A stretch of DNA of 64,000 nucleotides, taken from Haplosporangium gracile. Lineage: Eukaryota > Mortierellomycota > Mortierellomycetes > Mortierellales > Mortierellaceae. Of the stretch, positions 1-11,900 are shown piece by piece. The notes beneath the pieces are model-generated. The model did not search any database, was not told where the DNA came from, and saw nothing but the letters and a program-made list of their open reading frames with translations. The stretch's first letter is position 1; each line of letters begins with the position of its first letter. The stretch is from assembly GCA_015499985.1 (NCBI GenBank), contig JAAAUF010000001.1, positions 156,570 to 220,569 of the forward strand. The letters run 5' to 3'. The position numbers and the translations under genes are program-made.

Positions 1-359
1 CCACCCACCCACCCACCCCTGCGAACATGAGAATAACCCGGCAAATAAGGAGAGGATATGCAGCATTACTTTTTGAATTGAATGTTAGATTAGGAAACGG
101 CGACTCAAAGATTCAAATAATTCTTAATGACACACTCGCACATAGAAAAGCAAAGGGCCATCATGCCCTCCCTCCCTTCTATATCCTCTCTTTCTCAAGA
201 AAAAGAAGCAACCTGGGGGAGGATGAGGAGGGACAACAACAAGCATCTGGACGCCTCCTTTCATTTTGGAACCCTACCGGCCATCGACCTAGACCCTCTC
301 TTTCACCCTTTCCCTCAATGACTCCTTTTCAAAATCACTATATACATTTTCACTCTCAC

Positions 360-416
360 CCCATTCACCCCTCCTTCTTCTTCGTCATCTCTCGTGGCCT
401 CAATGTTTGTATCCAT
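360..416 (-). CDS. Possible first coding exon of a gene leaving the left edge (partial)
   Basis: On the minus strand an ATG at 416-414 opens 19 codons (MDTNIEATRDDEEEGGVNG) that end exactly at a good donor, GGG|GTGAGA, at 359-358. The ATG lies nine bases inside an exon that begins after a textbook acceptor, a T-rich tract ending TTTTTTCAG at 426. Upstream on the same strand are a CAA-rich leader and a TATAAA box. Read through the donor, the frame stops after 34 codons, so this could equally be an upstream ORF. I do not recognise the peptide and could not find the next exon within the remaining 359 bases. Confidence 0.3.
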
Positions 417-425
417 CCTGGAGGC

Positions 426-672
426 CTGAAAAAATAATAACCGCTCCATGTGTTTGCATACATTCTGCTCCAAGATCAGACGTAAAAAAGTTCAGTGTAA
501 ATAGCATGCCCTTTTGGAGTACAACAAACAAAAGGGCAAATGAGAATAAAAAGGTGAGGAGATAAAGGTGATTGAGGAGAAGAGAAAACGGAAATGGCGC
601 CTACCTAGCACAAAGGGGGATCGACTTGAAGGGAGATCTGGACGATAGGGTGAGAAGGCTCCTTACAGTTAC
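426..672 (-). other. Probable 5'-UTR intron with two alternative donors
   Basis: Minus-strand acceptor TTTTTTCAG|GCC at 426/425. Two related donors precede it: CTAG|GTAACT (exon ends 673) and CTAG|GTAGGC (exon ends 605), giving introns of 247 or 179 nt. Both lengths fit the other introns in this window. This is read from splice signals only; there is no coding evidence on the upstream side. Confidence 0.4.
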
Positions 673-1043
673 CTAGCTTGGGTCGCAGAGCTTTTCTTCT
701 TTTGTGATTGCGTTACTGAGCGAAATGGAAGCGAACAATAATAACAATAGAACAAACAAATGACGAATGAAGAGGGGTTGAGGAGGAGGATGGAGGGATG
801 CAGAAGAATAAAAACCCAAAGTGAAGCTGTCGTGGAGAAGAAGACGAAGTATAAGGAAATGCAAAGGGGAAAAAAAAGGAAGAGAAGGCTGGACGTGGAT
901 GGCTGTGTCGACGAGAAGGGATGGTTCAATTGAAAATAGGAGTCAGAAGTAGATACGTTGCAATGACGATGGTGATGATGGTGATGTTGTTGTTGTTGTG
1001 TGAATGTGTGGATGCGTCGATGGGATAGGAGAGTGAAAGAGAG

Positions 1044-1044
<1 letters not shown>

Positions 1045-1079
<35 letters not shown>

Positions 1080-1093
1080 CGTTGTTGTTGTTT
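1045..1093. repeat. GTT/CAA trinucleotide microsatellite
   Basis: About sixteen GTT units with one GTC interruption. On the minus strand this is a CAA repeat inside the inferred leader of the left-edge gene. CAA-rich unstructured leaders are common in well-translated mRNAs. Confidence 0.9.
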
Positions 1094-1322
1094 GAAGGTG
1101 CGGGTGGCTAATGAGATGATTTGTTCGTGTTCAATACAAATTGATGTGTGTGTGTCTACGGGATGCGTGTTTGTGTGGTGTAGTGGTGGTGGTGGTAGCA
1201 GTGGGTGAGTGAAGAGAACTGAAGAAATGAATAACCAGAAGAAATATTAATATTAATATCAAGCAGAGAAAAAAGAAAAAAAAAGAGGGATTGAATTTGA
1301 CCCCTTGATGCCGCGGTCCCCC

Positions 1323-1328
1323 TTTATA
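1323..1328 (-). promoter_or_regulatory. TATA box candidate for the leftward gene
   Basis: Minus strand CATATAAAGG, followed downstream by roughly 600 nt of pyrimidine-rich and CAA-rich DNA of the kind that makes fungal leaders, then the 5'-UTR splice signals at 672-426. The spacing is consistent with transcription starting near 1,295. The assignment is inferential. Confidence 0.35.
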
Positions 1329-4300
1329 TGTTTTTCTGTCCGATTCAATCGGGATCTATTCAATCGCCAATTTCGCTGACTCCTCTTCTCTTTTTTCGTC
1401 GGCATATCCTCATTCATCCCTCCCTTATTGACAAGTGATAAGACCGACAACTCCAACAAGACCAACAAAGAAGAGAAGGACCACTCACAAAACTCATCGT
1501 CCTTTTTTGCTCACCTTTTTTTTTTTTCAGTTGTTTTCTTGGGCGCCCATCAACTCTATTGCATCTGAAATGAAAAGCTACTCTTCAGTCTCTCTTTCTC
1601 TATCACTCCTAGGGCTGGCTTGACTTGACTGGCTGACTGAGCTTCTCTCTCAACTCTGCTGTAATCATTCAACTCATTTATTCTTGCTCATGAATGCCAT
1701 TCTAAACGAACTTCACCTTTTCCCTCATCTTCTTTTTACCTACTGTTCCTGCAACAACACTACCCCTATCTTCTTTCCTAAAATGCAAAACAGAAAAACA
1801 CGCATACACACACTTCCATGTGGATCGTCGACTGTAGCCAGTTGTGGTGTTCAAAGGGCGATCTCCCTCCTTCTCCCTCCTTTCTTTCTCTTCCCTCCCA
1901 ATCATCTTTCAACCCTGTGCGCATTGTGTACAAACCAAACCAAACCAAGAAAGAAAATAAAATGGCTCAAGAGAAAGGGGGCATGAGAGAAGGAGAGAAA
2001 GGAAAGAGGCATCGCAAGATATGACCTGACGCAACCAAGAAAATTAGGGAGAAATGCACTCCGAAAAAACAAGTGCATTTGTTGTTATTGTGGTAGCTGT
2101 CCATTGCGGCAGGCAATGGAGTACATACAAAGTGGGGAACGAGTAGTAATTATAAGGAGAAACCCAACAATGCGAACAAACAATAACAAACGAATAAATA
2201 AAAAAATGAGCAATTGAATCGCGCGGATATACGTAGGCATGGCAGTTCTCGATCGCCCTTTGATTGTCCACTAAGGCGTTCGGTAAACTGTGCTTTTTTT
2301 TTTGCGACAGCCTCTGCACAATACTAACGCACAAACATGCACGCATACGCACTTTGCTCTTCCTTGAGGGCATGCAACCCTGCGAAAAAAAGGGAGGGGA
2401 CATCGCGACGCAGGGGTTGTGGTGGTGGTGGGAGAAGGAACGAAAATGATAAGTGCAGACAGGCGAGAGTAAGTAAGCGGTAGAAAATGAGAGACATACA
2501 CTGGCGATTCAAAAAGGGTGAGAGATTGAACGACGAAGACAAAAAGGAGAGGAGGAGCAGAAGGGAGAAAGAGACACACTTACACCAGGCCTTCTTGAAA
2601 GTGTTCATTTTTTAGAGTTCATGAGGGACAAAAAAGGTGTGGACAAAGAAAACAAGAGGTTTCTAAAGCGCACACACATACAACACAAAGCACCAAAGGA
2701 AGACTTGCTGGCTTTTTTTTTGTGTTTTAAGATTTTCGTTATTCAATTAGTCACCGTTGCATTGAGTTGAATATATATATGATGCTTTGCGTGTTTTGTG
2801 TTGCTGTTGTTGTTGCTGTTTTGCTTAATCAACCCAGACCCAATCATTTGGGTTGGGTTGGATCTTGTATGCTGCTGTTTGCGTGTGATTTTAGTTCTCA
2901 ATGGCAATTCCGTCGGTCATAATTCTTCCTAGCTGTCAAGTCAACAATATCAACAGTGATCTACAGCCAACACCACACACAATTTTCTCGTCCGTTCCTG
3001 AAGTTTGCTATACGTTTACTATGTGGACTGCCCTTTTTTTCTTTCTTTTGAGGCGAGGAATCAGACCTAATCCCGTCAAGGGGAACATAAGAATAACAGT
3101 GTCATTACCGTGCTCTTGGTTGGATAACGGTGCGCCCATAATTGCGTTCAAAAAAAGGGGGGAGGTTGAGCTTGAGGGTGTGTGAGGTGGAAGGGATTGG
3201 CGAAAAGGGAGGAAAGGAATACAGAGTTGAGAAAGGAGAGAGCCAAAACAAAACCGAAGAACCTCGTGAAGAATGAACGAGACAATTCAAGGTGTGGCAG
3301 GGAGAAGTGAGGGGAAAAGGAGGAAGAGACTGAATTGTAGTTAACAACAGTTCAGTCAAAGGTTCAAAGTCACACGCACTGCATACATACTCAGGGCACC
3401 CAAGAACCTTTTCTTCGGGGGTAAGGGAAAAGGTGAGCCATCCTTTTTTTCTCCTGTTCGCGATCGACAGGGAAAGGAGAGAGAACGAGAGAGTGTGTGA
3501 GAGACATACATGCTTTTAGGTATGGTGTGTCGTATGAACCTGGCAACAAAAAATAGGGAGCATGGACTGGAACATGAAATGCAGAGTACGACAAGCGTGG
3601 GTTGAGGCGTGGTACCGTGCCATGTATGTCGATGGGTTGAACTTAGACTTTTATGTATGTAGGTTGGGGAAAGAGAGAAGGGGTCTGTTTGTTCGTCACT
3701 AAGGGCAGGGGCGAATGCGAAGTGCGAATGAATGAGTGAGTGAGTGTGTAAGTAAGGAAGTCATGTACATCCAGAGGAGTACGCGGCAGAGGCAATCATG
3801 ACTCTAAAATACACCGTGACTAGTGAACAGTGGTTAACAACGAGGGTAGGAAGCACAAAAAGAAAGAAGGAAAGAACCTCATCTTTTTTGTCGTTGGCGT
3901 CAGTCGATATTTTTTTGGTTCACATCGTCAACTTTCTTTTTGTTTATCATGTTCACAGCGGCATTCCACATTCAGTAACGAAAAATTAAAATAAAAAAAA
4001 GTCGGTGACAAAGAGAGAGGAGGGGTATGAGGGGTCCGACTTTTCCCATTTTTTCGCTATTACTTTTTTCGACTCATAGCCCTGTTTTCTTTTGCCTCTC
4101 TGTTACTTTAGTTGTTATTTGCTTTGTTTATTGCTTAGCGCTTTGTTGTGAGTACTCGGCAAGTACATATTCAAACAAATAATTGATTCAGTAAATAATA
4201 CTCTTTTGATATTACAGACGTTCCCCTCCAGCCATCGGCGAATTGAGATCCAACAACAGGTTTGGCTGTCGATCATTCACGAATTTTTGTATTGTTTAGC

Positions 4301-7300
4301 GTGGGCAGAGTTCGAAAAATAAAATAATCATGCACACGCCGTTGTTTGTCCTCTTCTCGTTCGTTCGTTCATACTGCTCACCCCGTTATTGTGGTTGTTG
4401 CTCCCCCGCTTTGCTTTTTTGCTTCCATACACACGACGCAAAACACTTTCAGCCCTTTTTTCTGGAAGACATGCCTCGACCAAAACGACATAAACGCAAA
4501 ACGCACATACATGTATACAAACAAACAAACAGACAAATAAACAAAAAAAATCAGCAACAAGGCTGGATAAAAGAGAGGGCGACAGCGAGAAGGGAAGGAA
4601 AGGAGGGTCTGGCCCATGACAAGCACACAAACATATATAAACAGCAGCGTTATTAAAGTAAAAAAACTGAAGGGTGAGCTATGCTGCAGGTCGAGAGGGG
4701 AAGAGAGGAAAGAGAGGAGGGGAGATGATGATGAGCGAAGGAAACAGTCAAGAAAACTCCGAGCATGTTCGCTAAAAAATATCGTTTACGAAAGGGTTCC
4801 TTTCCTTTTCTGTCCTCTTCCCACACTCCACACTTTTCACTTTCTGTATTTTATTATTCCATATTGTCTCCCCCTTCTTTCTATTCCACCGTAGTCATCA
4901 TCATCATCATCATCATCACCATCATTGTCATAGTCATATTCATCATGTTTTTCTCTTTGTCATCCACCCAATCTCGGCTTCTTCTGTTCACTTTCCCACC
5001 CTGCCTCCTGCTGGCCAAGGTTTCAACCAGCCTGCATCTAGCTGTAGGATTAACCTGAAAAGAGATCTCTTTTGATTACGGAAACACAATCTGCCGATTT
5101 TTTTTTTTTACTTTATTCTTGTGCTGGCGTTCTTGCCTTGGGTCACTCCGTGGATCATCCTTGTTTTGTTAAATTTCCTCACCCGCTATTTTTTGTTGGT
5201 GTTGATGTTGTCGTCAATGAGAAAGCCGTTTTGTTTGTTTGTTGTAATTTGTTCCTCTTCTCCCTTCAACGTCTGTTGTTTTGTTTACATCCTATGTCTC
5301 ATCCTCACTCTCTCTCCAGTAAAGAAAAGGGTACATGCAACTCCCAACTGGCGTGTTTTACCCGGGTGGATTCGCCCAACACGCCTCCGAGCCCTAAACA
5401 AACGACGGTACCTCATCGCGAAAAAAAAAGTAAGAGTGGTAAAAAAGAGAACGGGCTGTAATACATGGATCCCTTTACTTTAAAACAGCATAGCAATTGG
5501 TACCTCTTTTCTTTTTTCCTTTTTTCTTTGCCTTAGCCTGTTGCTGTTGTTATTGTCGTCGCTCAGAACGGAAAAAAAGGCAAACTTACAAAACAGCGAA
5601 GAGGTGTATGAACTATGTGTGCGTGAAGGATGAGGAGAACTAACAACTCCCAGCATCACAAACTCTTTTTTTTTGTGACGATTTTTTTATGACAAGGGGG
5701 ATGTGAATATTCCTCCGCGGACGAAGGAAGAGATACGAACAAAAAGAAGGCGGGTGGCATGGAAGAAGATCATTTGTTGGTCGGGCGCTCTTTTTTTTCT
5801 CTCGTTCTGTCATATTCCATGTCCGGCAGATAGATTTGCAAGACAATTTGAGAAGAGAGCGACTGAACTGAAAAGAGAGGGCTATTTCGATTGAGTGCCT
5901 GAACGAGCTATTCGGGTAGCGAAGGAGGAGTCAATGAAAATTGAATACCCAAGCCTTGGAGGGAACGAAAAGAGGGGAGGATTACAGGCCAGGGATTGGT
6001 TCGTAACTTCGCCACACTCACTTCACTCTTTTTTCTTTTCATTCATTCAATTATGAAGTGGCCGGTCGGTCGGTCATGACCTTCTCAACCTTTTTTTTTT
6101 TTTTCGTATTTGTGTGTTGTTTGAAATATGGTTTGGGAAGCACTAATTCGGAGTCAAAACAAGTCAGAGCGGAGCGCTTTTGTCCTTTTTTAACGAATAA
6201 TGAAGGGATTTGTTTTAATAGAATAAACAACAAAACCGTGATCCTTATTGAAATGGCCGTGAAGAATGGCCAGACCAAGGCTAAGTGACAGAGAAAAACA
6301 AGGACTGCTGCGAGCATGAACGGCGCGGCGGCAGTAGCGGCAGCAGCGACTAGCAGCTTCGTTGTTCCTTCTTATTTTTGGAGTGTGAGAGAAATCTGAA
6401 GGATCAAACGGCGTGTAGATCCTCAAATTACAGCGACAAAGTGGAAAGGTAAATGGTTTTGAATGATATCATTCTATTTTTCTGAGTAGATGCACCCAGG
6501 CCTGCTGTTCATCCCCTTCGTCCATTTTTCAAAGCTGTTTGCTCTTTGTGTGATTGTATTGTCGTTATAGTGGCTGACTGCTTCCACTACCTCTGCCCCT
6601 TATCGTTCATGTACCTTTCGTGTTCGTTTATTCGGGTTTATAGCCCTCTTTCGCCCCAGTTTTCAATTCGTCCCAAAAACCACACAAGCTGATGAGGTCG
6701 TACTCTATCTATCATACTTTTTGTCGATTGGCCCTTCCTCCTGGCTCAATGTCGTTTTCTGTGAAAGATATCTCGCATTTCTTGTTCTCGTTCAAAGACA
6801 TTCTTATTTTCACTTTGCAAAACACTTTTTTTTCTCGTAGATACCCCAAGGAGCTATCTCTGGGAAACATGAAACGTTACGAAATTGCCACCACTTATAA
6901 TTGAATAAAACCGAAAATGAAGTTGGCTGCCAGTCCGGAAAAGCCCTTTCTAATTGACGGTCGCTCTGGGGAAGGGGCGGGGGGAGACATCCAATTGTCT
7001 CATGTCACGTATTCATCCGTCTGTCCAATTGCCGATTGCTCATGTTAGCGGGATCTGGAGCTCCCTCCCTCCCCAGCCTCAGCCAACCAATGACTGAAGT
7101 TCAAGTCATTTTTTTATTTGGTGGCCGCCAGGAGGGTATTGAAGCGGATGATGCCATCTGAACCCGGGATCGTCCTTCTTTGTCCTGTGACCGGATTATT
7201 TGTGTCCAATGAAATATAAGTCGGGTGGTAAACCAGGCACCCTTTTTTTCAAGGATGGGAAATTGTCGAATGTCATTACTCCGCTCAAACTTGAAAAAAA

Positions 7301-8912
7301 AAACGTCACGAACTGAGAGTGGAGAGACGGAGGAAGGGGGAACTGCACAAGGAGGGGCAAAAGGACGAAATGAAAAGTGGAAATGGACAAAGCAACTTTT
7401 TTGTATTTTCCTAACAGGTAGACAAAGAAATTAGAGAAAGAAGAGAGAGAGAGAGAGAAGGTCGACTGCGCAAGTTTGTTTGAGCTGTGTCCATCAATCA
7501 ATTACTAAAATGTAATAGAAGAAGGGCAGGGTACTGAAGGGGCACGGCACCAATCTATATATGATGACTTGATCTCTTTGTCCACTCTCTAGTATCTACG
7601 TGTTCACGAGTCTCCTTTTTTTCCTCCCCGTCCCCTCCTTCCTCCACCTAGTCAACTCATCACTGAAGAGCGCCCAGAAGGCAGAACAATGAACTCTCAT
7701 ATGAACGTTGCTTCAGTTGATTTCCTTAAAATGAAGATACCAATCAAGAAATGAGAAAGAAAAAACATTCAAACAACACAACGCCGAGCGTAATAGAGAC
7801 AGAGAATCGTACCAAATGGAATGGACATGAGGTCACCCATTTTTTATTACACTTCACATCCGTTAGAGTTATTCTGCAACTCTTTTTTGTATGCTGTTTT
7901 GACTTAGAAAGAGCAAATGAAGGCAAGGAGAGTTGCCTCATTTACAGGCGGTGCGGGTGTCAAAAAGAGAGCCATGTCTCGCAACGTGGTGGTTTGGATA
8001 AAAAAAGATAAGAAAATTTATATGACGAACGGGAATGATGATGGAAGTACAATGGAAGAAGAGAAAGTTAATGGGGGTAGAAAGAAAGAGCTATCATCGA
8101 TTTATGTTGACTCTTCTTCCTCCTCGCTATCCATCCTTTCATTTTTGGGTATCTCGCCCATCCTAATCTTGATACCATTTTCAGCAAGGGAACACAATCG
8201 ATTGAAAAAGTTTTTCCTTTTTTGTGTAAACAAAAACAAACAAGCGGGGATGAGCGTTTCCCTTCGAAGGTTATCGACAACGGCTGGGATTTCTGTGGAT
8301 GTTGTAGTCGTTGTTGCTGTCCTCGTTGTTTGTGTCATCATTGCCACTGCTGCTGCTGTTACCGCTGCTCGCGCTGTTGCTCTTTTGTGGGGATTAGCAC
8401 TGTCATTCTAGCTATGTGTGCACACTGTATGCAAGTAGGTAAACAAGCAAAGCCAGAAAACGCGACTAAGGCACCCAGGCCAATTCAAAAAACAAAAGGA
8501 CGTTCCTATTTCTTGAGCAAACAAGCAACAATGAGTTTTTGTCCAGGAGCATGCATTTGGGCTCGTTTTTGTGTGTATTTTAATGTTGGTACTTGATAGG
8601 AGTACGTCCAATTGAAAAACTATATACTCAATAGTATGATAATTGACCAGTTACTTCCATGCAAGATCAGATCCCATCCAGACAGTTACAGCCTTCAGCA
8701 CAATCGTAGTCGCAGTGTCGAAGTAATTATTTTGGACAATAAAGAAAAAATGAGCGAGAAAAGGGCGACAGAAGGGTAGTTGAGTGAGTGGGTGAGCAAG
8801 CGAGCGAGAGAAAGCAACATCAAAACGGTGATCGAATTAAGTACCATGCGAACTAGCATACGAACAACAACACAACAAAACTTTCAAGACAACTGATGGA
8901 CCATGGTCTTAC

Positions 8913-8934
8913 AAAAAAAAAAAAAAAAAAAAAA
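8913..8934. repeat. A22 homopolymer
   Basis: Uninterrupted run of 22 A within the gene-free region. No transposon structure or target-site duplication was recognised beside it. Confidence 0.95.
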
Positions 8935-11900
8935 GAGTGGTTGCCAGTATGGCACTGTCGGCATCTTTGTTGGCGAATGGACGCTCTTTCAAAACAAACA
9001 AGAGAAATCAGCCTGCGTGTGAATACACCCGCAACTCCAACAACGACAACATCACAGAAATGCAGCCTCCTATCCCTTGCTTATGACATTGTCCATTTTT
9101 TCGCTGCTTTCTTTCTCGGTCTAGCGTGTTTTCTCTCTCTTACATTTTGTCCCGGCCATTACAAAGAAATAAAAAGTTAGAGAGAGGGGTAATGGGTCAA
9201 GCAAAGAAGAGGAACAACTTTTTTTCTTTTTTTCCTCTTCTAATCCAATGAAGATCGCAAAAACAAATACCCAGTTTATGTTTTGTCATGGTCATTCTCA
9301 ACTCCAACTCCATTGTCCTAAACTCCCACAAGAGCGACTGCAGCTCTTCCTTCCTCTCTTTCATCTACCTTCCTGTTGTCTGCTCATGAGTGGCTAGCGT
9401 TTTTTTTTTGTGGTCGACGAAGGAGGAAAAAAAAATGTTTAGGGTAAGCCTTCGAGACAAAACTTGGCTTCAGAATGACCGACATCCATCCCCCTCACGA
9501 TGACTCTTACAACGAAAAATTCCGAGTGTTTCCGGAGTCTCAACTGCACAACTCAAAAACCGCGACCCCTTTTTTTGCAATGAGAAATTGACACGAGGAG
9601 TTACAGGGAACGAGATGGGGAGTAAAAAGAGAAAGGGCTGAATCATTCCTCTTTCCGTTGCCATCATGTCACCTGCACAAATCCAACGACAAAGCGTTAG
9701 TGAAGAGAGAAAAAGGATTGGAGCAAACAAAAAAAACCCATACCGTAAACATACCTCTTGTTTGCTCAACGAAGCTATCGGTTTGTTTATTTGTTTTTCT
9801 TCTCGTTCTCATGCAGCCAGACAACTCCTTGTGTATCCTTCATTTGCTGTTTTGTTTGTGTGCTTGTTTTTTTGCGAGTTGTTTAAAGTACGCTGCTGTC
9901 GTTGTAGTTGTTATCTACTCAGGTCGGTTTGTTTGTATTGCTTACAACGGCTTGACTTTATTATTTGTAAGGCTTTAATAGCCTGCTGCTTGAAAGGCGA
10001 TGATAAAAAAAGAGAACAAACAAACAATCCGGTCGAGTTTTCCAAGAGTTCCGTCGACTGATCCTTCTCTCTCCTTGCCCTCGGTCGAACGTGTGGAGGA
10101 GAAGAGCAGCAGGACATGACGGACTAAAAAAAGTCGACCAACAGAATTGACTACGAGCGAATAGACAAGTGCATGTTCAATCGAGAGACCAAAGGTCTCC
10201 TCTGCCTGTCTCTCGCACGAACATATACAATACCATTGTCTCTTTTCTGTAACCCCTGTCCAGATTACACGCAACCTTCTTTTAACACTCATTAAACTCA
10301 ACGTTAACCCATATCTCACTAAAAGACTTGACTACGCTTCTCTTTCTTTGTTCTGATTTTTTTCTTGCTGCACCTTCTTCCTCCACCAATGGCACGAGCA
10401 TTAACCTCCTCTTTCTCCTCCGCGTTCCCCTTCAACGTTCTTTTCTTTTTTTTCCCCCTGTGTCCAAATGTTGTTACCAACGAGGGACAAATGGTGATTT
10501 AAAGGTTGAAAGTTGAGCGAGTGGTCGACAAATACAAAGACACCATATTTGAGCCGATTCTCTTTTTCATTTGTTCATGAACTAAAAAAGAAGGTTTTTT
10601 TATTTCAAAACGATGCCGATCTCGACTCTGCTGCTGGTAGAGCGGAGACCAATGTGAGAAAAAAAAAGAGAGTTGAAGCTGAGCTGAGCTGGGCGCCGCG
10701 CATCATTTTCGTATTCTTCTCTTTTTTTTTTTTTTTTTTTTTTTGCACATCATCCTTCATGGCCCTGGGTCACTCCGTTTGAGTTGAGTAGGAGAAAAAA
10801 TAAAAAGAGAGTGGAAAGAAGGAAGGAGAACAGAGAGAAACCTTAGTTAACCATGCGGATTCCACTCCAAGCTGTCAAAACAAAATACAAACAATTTCCT
10901 GGGAAACCTCACCCATCTTCTTCTTGCCAACCTGTCCTTTCACCACTCCGCTTCTCCCTTTCTCTCTATTATCGTCACATGTACGGCGTGTAATCACACC
11001 TGAACTGAGCCTTTTTACATCCAAGGTGGTGAACAGGAAGTAGGAATAGGGCAAAGAATTATGTCCCAATACTTCGAATTGCTGACAGAGCTGGGGTGCT
11101 GGTCCTGAGCACCAAAAAAGAGAGAAGAAACGACTTAGAGTATTGTAACAGACAAAAAATAACACAAACATGTCTGTTATGAAATTGCTCACTGGATGGA
11201 AAAGTGAGTAATGATTAGAGTCAAAAAAATAAATCCAAACAAATAAAGCCGCCCACTCTCCCTTCGTCCTTCACCTTCTCCCTCTCCTGTCCTTTGTAGT
11301 CATTTCTTTTCCTCGGAAGCTACTGTCGTTTCCATTTTCAGACACCATCCTGATCTTCTATTTCACCCACGGCTATTAATTTTTAATCCATTCAGTCACT
11401 CAGTCGCTCGCTCAGTTACTTACTTGTCATCATTCTGTGCTTTATCACCTTCCTTTTCTTGTCGCATCAATTGGCGCCTGCCTTTTAGTCTTTTTTCTTA
11501 AGGAGTTTCTTCATCGGTGGCAGTGGAATAGCCATCATGAGTCCCTTGCATTTCTGAATTCCAAAGTAGTAGAAAATAGGATGAGTAAGAGAAGCTACTT
11601 GACCCATTGGATATACAGTGTGAAATCACTTTTCGATTTCCTTCTCCTTGATTCCTTTATTGGATCTTTTCTCCTCTTCTTTTGCTCAAACAAACCCCCC
11701 AGCAAACAATCATCGCCATTCTAAGAAGCGGAAATGTAAACCAAAAAATGAGTAAAGAGGAAGGAGTGAAAAAAAAATTGATTGAATTACCGTTGTTTAA
11801 AAAGCCTAGGCCACCCATGTCACCATGTACTTTGACTTTGTACGGAGAGAAAAGAAAAGAAAAAAAAAGCGTAAAAAAAAACGTGCAAAGGAAGAAAGAG

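Noticed and set aside
1..18. CCCA tandem repeat at the window start, telomere-like
   Set aside because: It is CCCA, not the TTAGGG/CCCTAA fungal repeat, has under five units, and gene-like signals surround it.
8102..8347. 81-codon minus-strand ORF with Thr-rich start and acidic end
   Set aside because: It begins at a non-ATG codon, is built from a CAA/CAG-type tract and has no conserved features.
5140..10779. The 12-mer GGGTCACTCCGT at 5,140 and again at 10,767
   Set aside because: Several shared 12-mers are expected by chance in 18 kb of biased sequence; the flanks do not match.
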